A stretch of 6,396 nt of DNA from a bacterium (lineage in GTDB: Bacteria > Patescibacteriota > Patescibacteriia > Patescibacteriales > JAGXOH01), in contig JAIOTG010000038.1 in NCBI GenBank assembly GCA_021106995.1, positions 1 to 6,396 of the forward strand, given 5' to 3'. Position 1 is the stretch's first letter, and each line of letters begins with the position of its first letter. Below, piece by piece: positions 5,364 through 6,396 of this stretch. The notes beneath the pieces are model-generated. The model made no database searches and was not told the origin of the DNA. It saw only the letters and a list, made by a program, of their open reading frames with translations. Both the position numbers and the translations under genes were made by a program.

Positions 5364-6396
5364 AGTAATTTATAATATTATGAAAAAATTGATTCAATTA
5401 AAACTTAAAATTTTAGCTAAAACTATTTTAAGGAAGTATAATCCTAGGATTGTTGGTATCACAGGGAGTGTGGGTAAAACAAGCACTAAAGAGGCTGTTT
5501 TTAATGTCCTTTCTTCTAAGTTTAATACCAGGGAGAGTATAAAGAATTATAACAATGAGTTAGGTGTTCCTTTAAGTATTATTGGAATAAAGTCTCCTGG
5601 TAAATCTTTATTTGGCTGGTTTTTTGTTTTTTTTAAAGCGCTTAAATTAATACTATTAAAGGATAAGGATTATCCTGAATTTTTAGTTTTAGAATTTGGA
5701 GTTGACAGGCCTGGGGATATGGAGTATTTAATTAGTATTGCAAAGTGTGATATAGGAGTTATTACCACTATAGGATCTTCTCATTTGGAATTTTTTAAAA
5801 CAGTAAAAAATATACAAAAAGAAAAGAGTGTTTTAATTAAAGAATTAAAAAGAGAGGGTTGGGCAATATTGAATTATGACGATGAATTAACTAAAGAGCT
5901 TAAAAGTGCGGCCAAGACAAAAATTTTAACCTATGGGTTTCACTCCGAGGCTAATGTGAGAGCACAGAATTTAGTTTTTAGTTTTGAGGAAAATAGGGAT
6001 ATTGATAATATGTCAGGGGTGAGCTTCAAGCTAAACCATGAAGGATCAGTTGTTCCTATAAAACTTCCTCGGGTTATTGGATATTCGGCAATTTATTCTT
6101 CTTTGGCTGCCGCTTCAGTTGGTATTGCTTATAAGATGAATTTAGTAGAGATATCCGATGCTTTAAGAAATTATTATTTGCCCTATGGGAGGATGAATTT
6201 AATTAAAGGAATAAAAAATACTTTAATTATAGACGATAGTTACAATTCTTCACCTCAGTCTAGCATTTCAGCTATTGATTTTATAAAAAAAATTGATTTG
6301 GAAAATAAAGGAAGAAAATGGGCAGTTTTAGGAGATATGATGGAGCTTGGTAGTTATACAGAGGAGGGGCACAGGGAGGTAGGACGAGCCTTATAT
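5350..6396 (+). CDS. murF: UDP-N-acetylmuramoyl-tripeptide--D-alanyl-D-alanine ligase (MurF), 3' partial
   Basis: MurF is a cytoplasmic ATP-dependent ligase that adds D-Ala-D-Ala to the UDP-MurNAc-tripeptide, the last soluble step of peptidoglycan precursor synthesis. The 349 visible residues hold the Mur-ligase ATPase domain: P-loop GITGSVGKTSTKE (GSVGKTST at 39-46), LEFGVDRPGDMEYL (114-127), TTIGSSHLEFF (139-149) and NYDDELT. The ADP-binding C-terminal domain then begins, with DDSYNSSPQS (295-304) and the MurF-typical LGDMMELGSYTEEGHR (from 327). The ORF continues past the window end. E. coli MurF has roughly 100 residues before its P-loop; here there are at most 38, so the N-terminal substrate-binding domain is missing, as I recall for CPR homologues. 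ATG 5350 is preferred for its GAGG site; ATG 5353 or 5380 are possible and in frame. No internal stops or odd codons are seen. Confidence 0.93.
   Translation, partial: MMKSKVIYNIMKKLIQLKLKILAKTILRKYNPRIVGITGSVGKTSTKEAVFNVLSSKFNTRESIKNYNNELGVPLSIIGIKSPGKSLFGWFFVFFKALKLILLKDKDYPEFLVLEFGVDRPGDMEYLISIAKCDIGVITTIGSSHLEFFKTVKNIQKEKSVLIKELKREGWAILNYDDELTKELKSAAKTKILTYGFHSEANVRAQNLVFSFEENRDIDNMSGVSFKLNHEGSVVPIKLPRVIGYSAIYSSLAAASVGIAYKMNLVEISDALRNYYLPYGRMNLIKGIKNTLIIDDSYNSSPQSSISAIDFIKKIDLENKGRKWAVLGDMMELGSYTEEGHREVGRALY

Noticed and set aside
5371..5376. TATAAT close before ATG 5380, as a possible murF promoter
   Set aside because: There is no -35 element at the right distance, it would lie only 3 bases from that ATG, and such strings are common in AT-rich DNA (another at 4551-4556 is inside coding sequence).
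1..6396. Alternative genetic code (TGA as Gly, as in Gracilibacteria/SR1, or TAA/TAG as Gln)
   Set aside because: murF and the two large genes use ordinary Gly, Gln and Trp codons with no internal TGA, and they end or continue as the standard code predicts. The one TGA aligned to Trp is in a frameshifted pseudogene.

Overview
The window is AT-rich with compact same-strand genes, and every feature I can support lies on the + strand. Intact reading frames use the standard code: TGG for Trp, and no TGA inside open frames. Three things suggest a Patescibacteria/CPR-type bacterium: the style of the proteins, a MurF lacking its usual N-terminal domain, and a short KGRI...GRPADAF domain I recall from CPR surface proteins. 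That placement is an inference from memory; no search was run.

Positions 1-1892 form one reading frame cut by a single in-frame TAG at 408-410. Both sides of the TAG align to an internal 112-codon repeat, so the two pieces look like one large gene (start outside the window) with one nonsense codon. The downstream piece carries a DUF2330-like segment, a thioredoxin-like domain with a CPHC motif, and a module of KGRI domain, calcium-binding type-3 repeat, KGRI domain. Positions 1916-3865 encode a second probably exported protein with the same 174-residue module. It has a Cys-rich N-terminus, an Ig-like domain and an unrecognised C-terminal domain.

Positions 3866-4325 contain no intact gene. 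They hold a short fragment of a penicillin-binding protein transpeptidase, including the SxxK active-site motif, joined to a decayed copy of the end of the type-3-repeat/KGRI module. Positions 4326-5363 are a membrane-anchored OB-fold/Cys-rich protein whose start region carries two in-frame TAA codons. Only the part from about 4485 onward is open.

From 5350 to the window end runs murF, which adds D-Ala-D-Ala to the peptidoglycan precursor. It overlaps the preceding gene and is cut by the window edge.

Overall this looks like a variable block of related surface-protein genes, partly duplicated and partly decaying, beside a conserved cell-wall gene. The penicillin-binding protein remnant next to murF suggests rearrangement within or beside a cell-wall gene cluster. 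I found no RNA gene, CRISPR array, transposase or convincing terminator.
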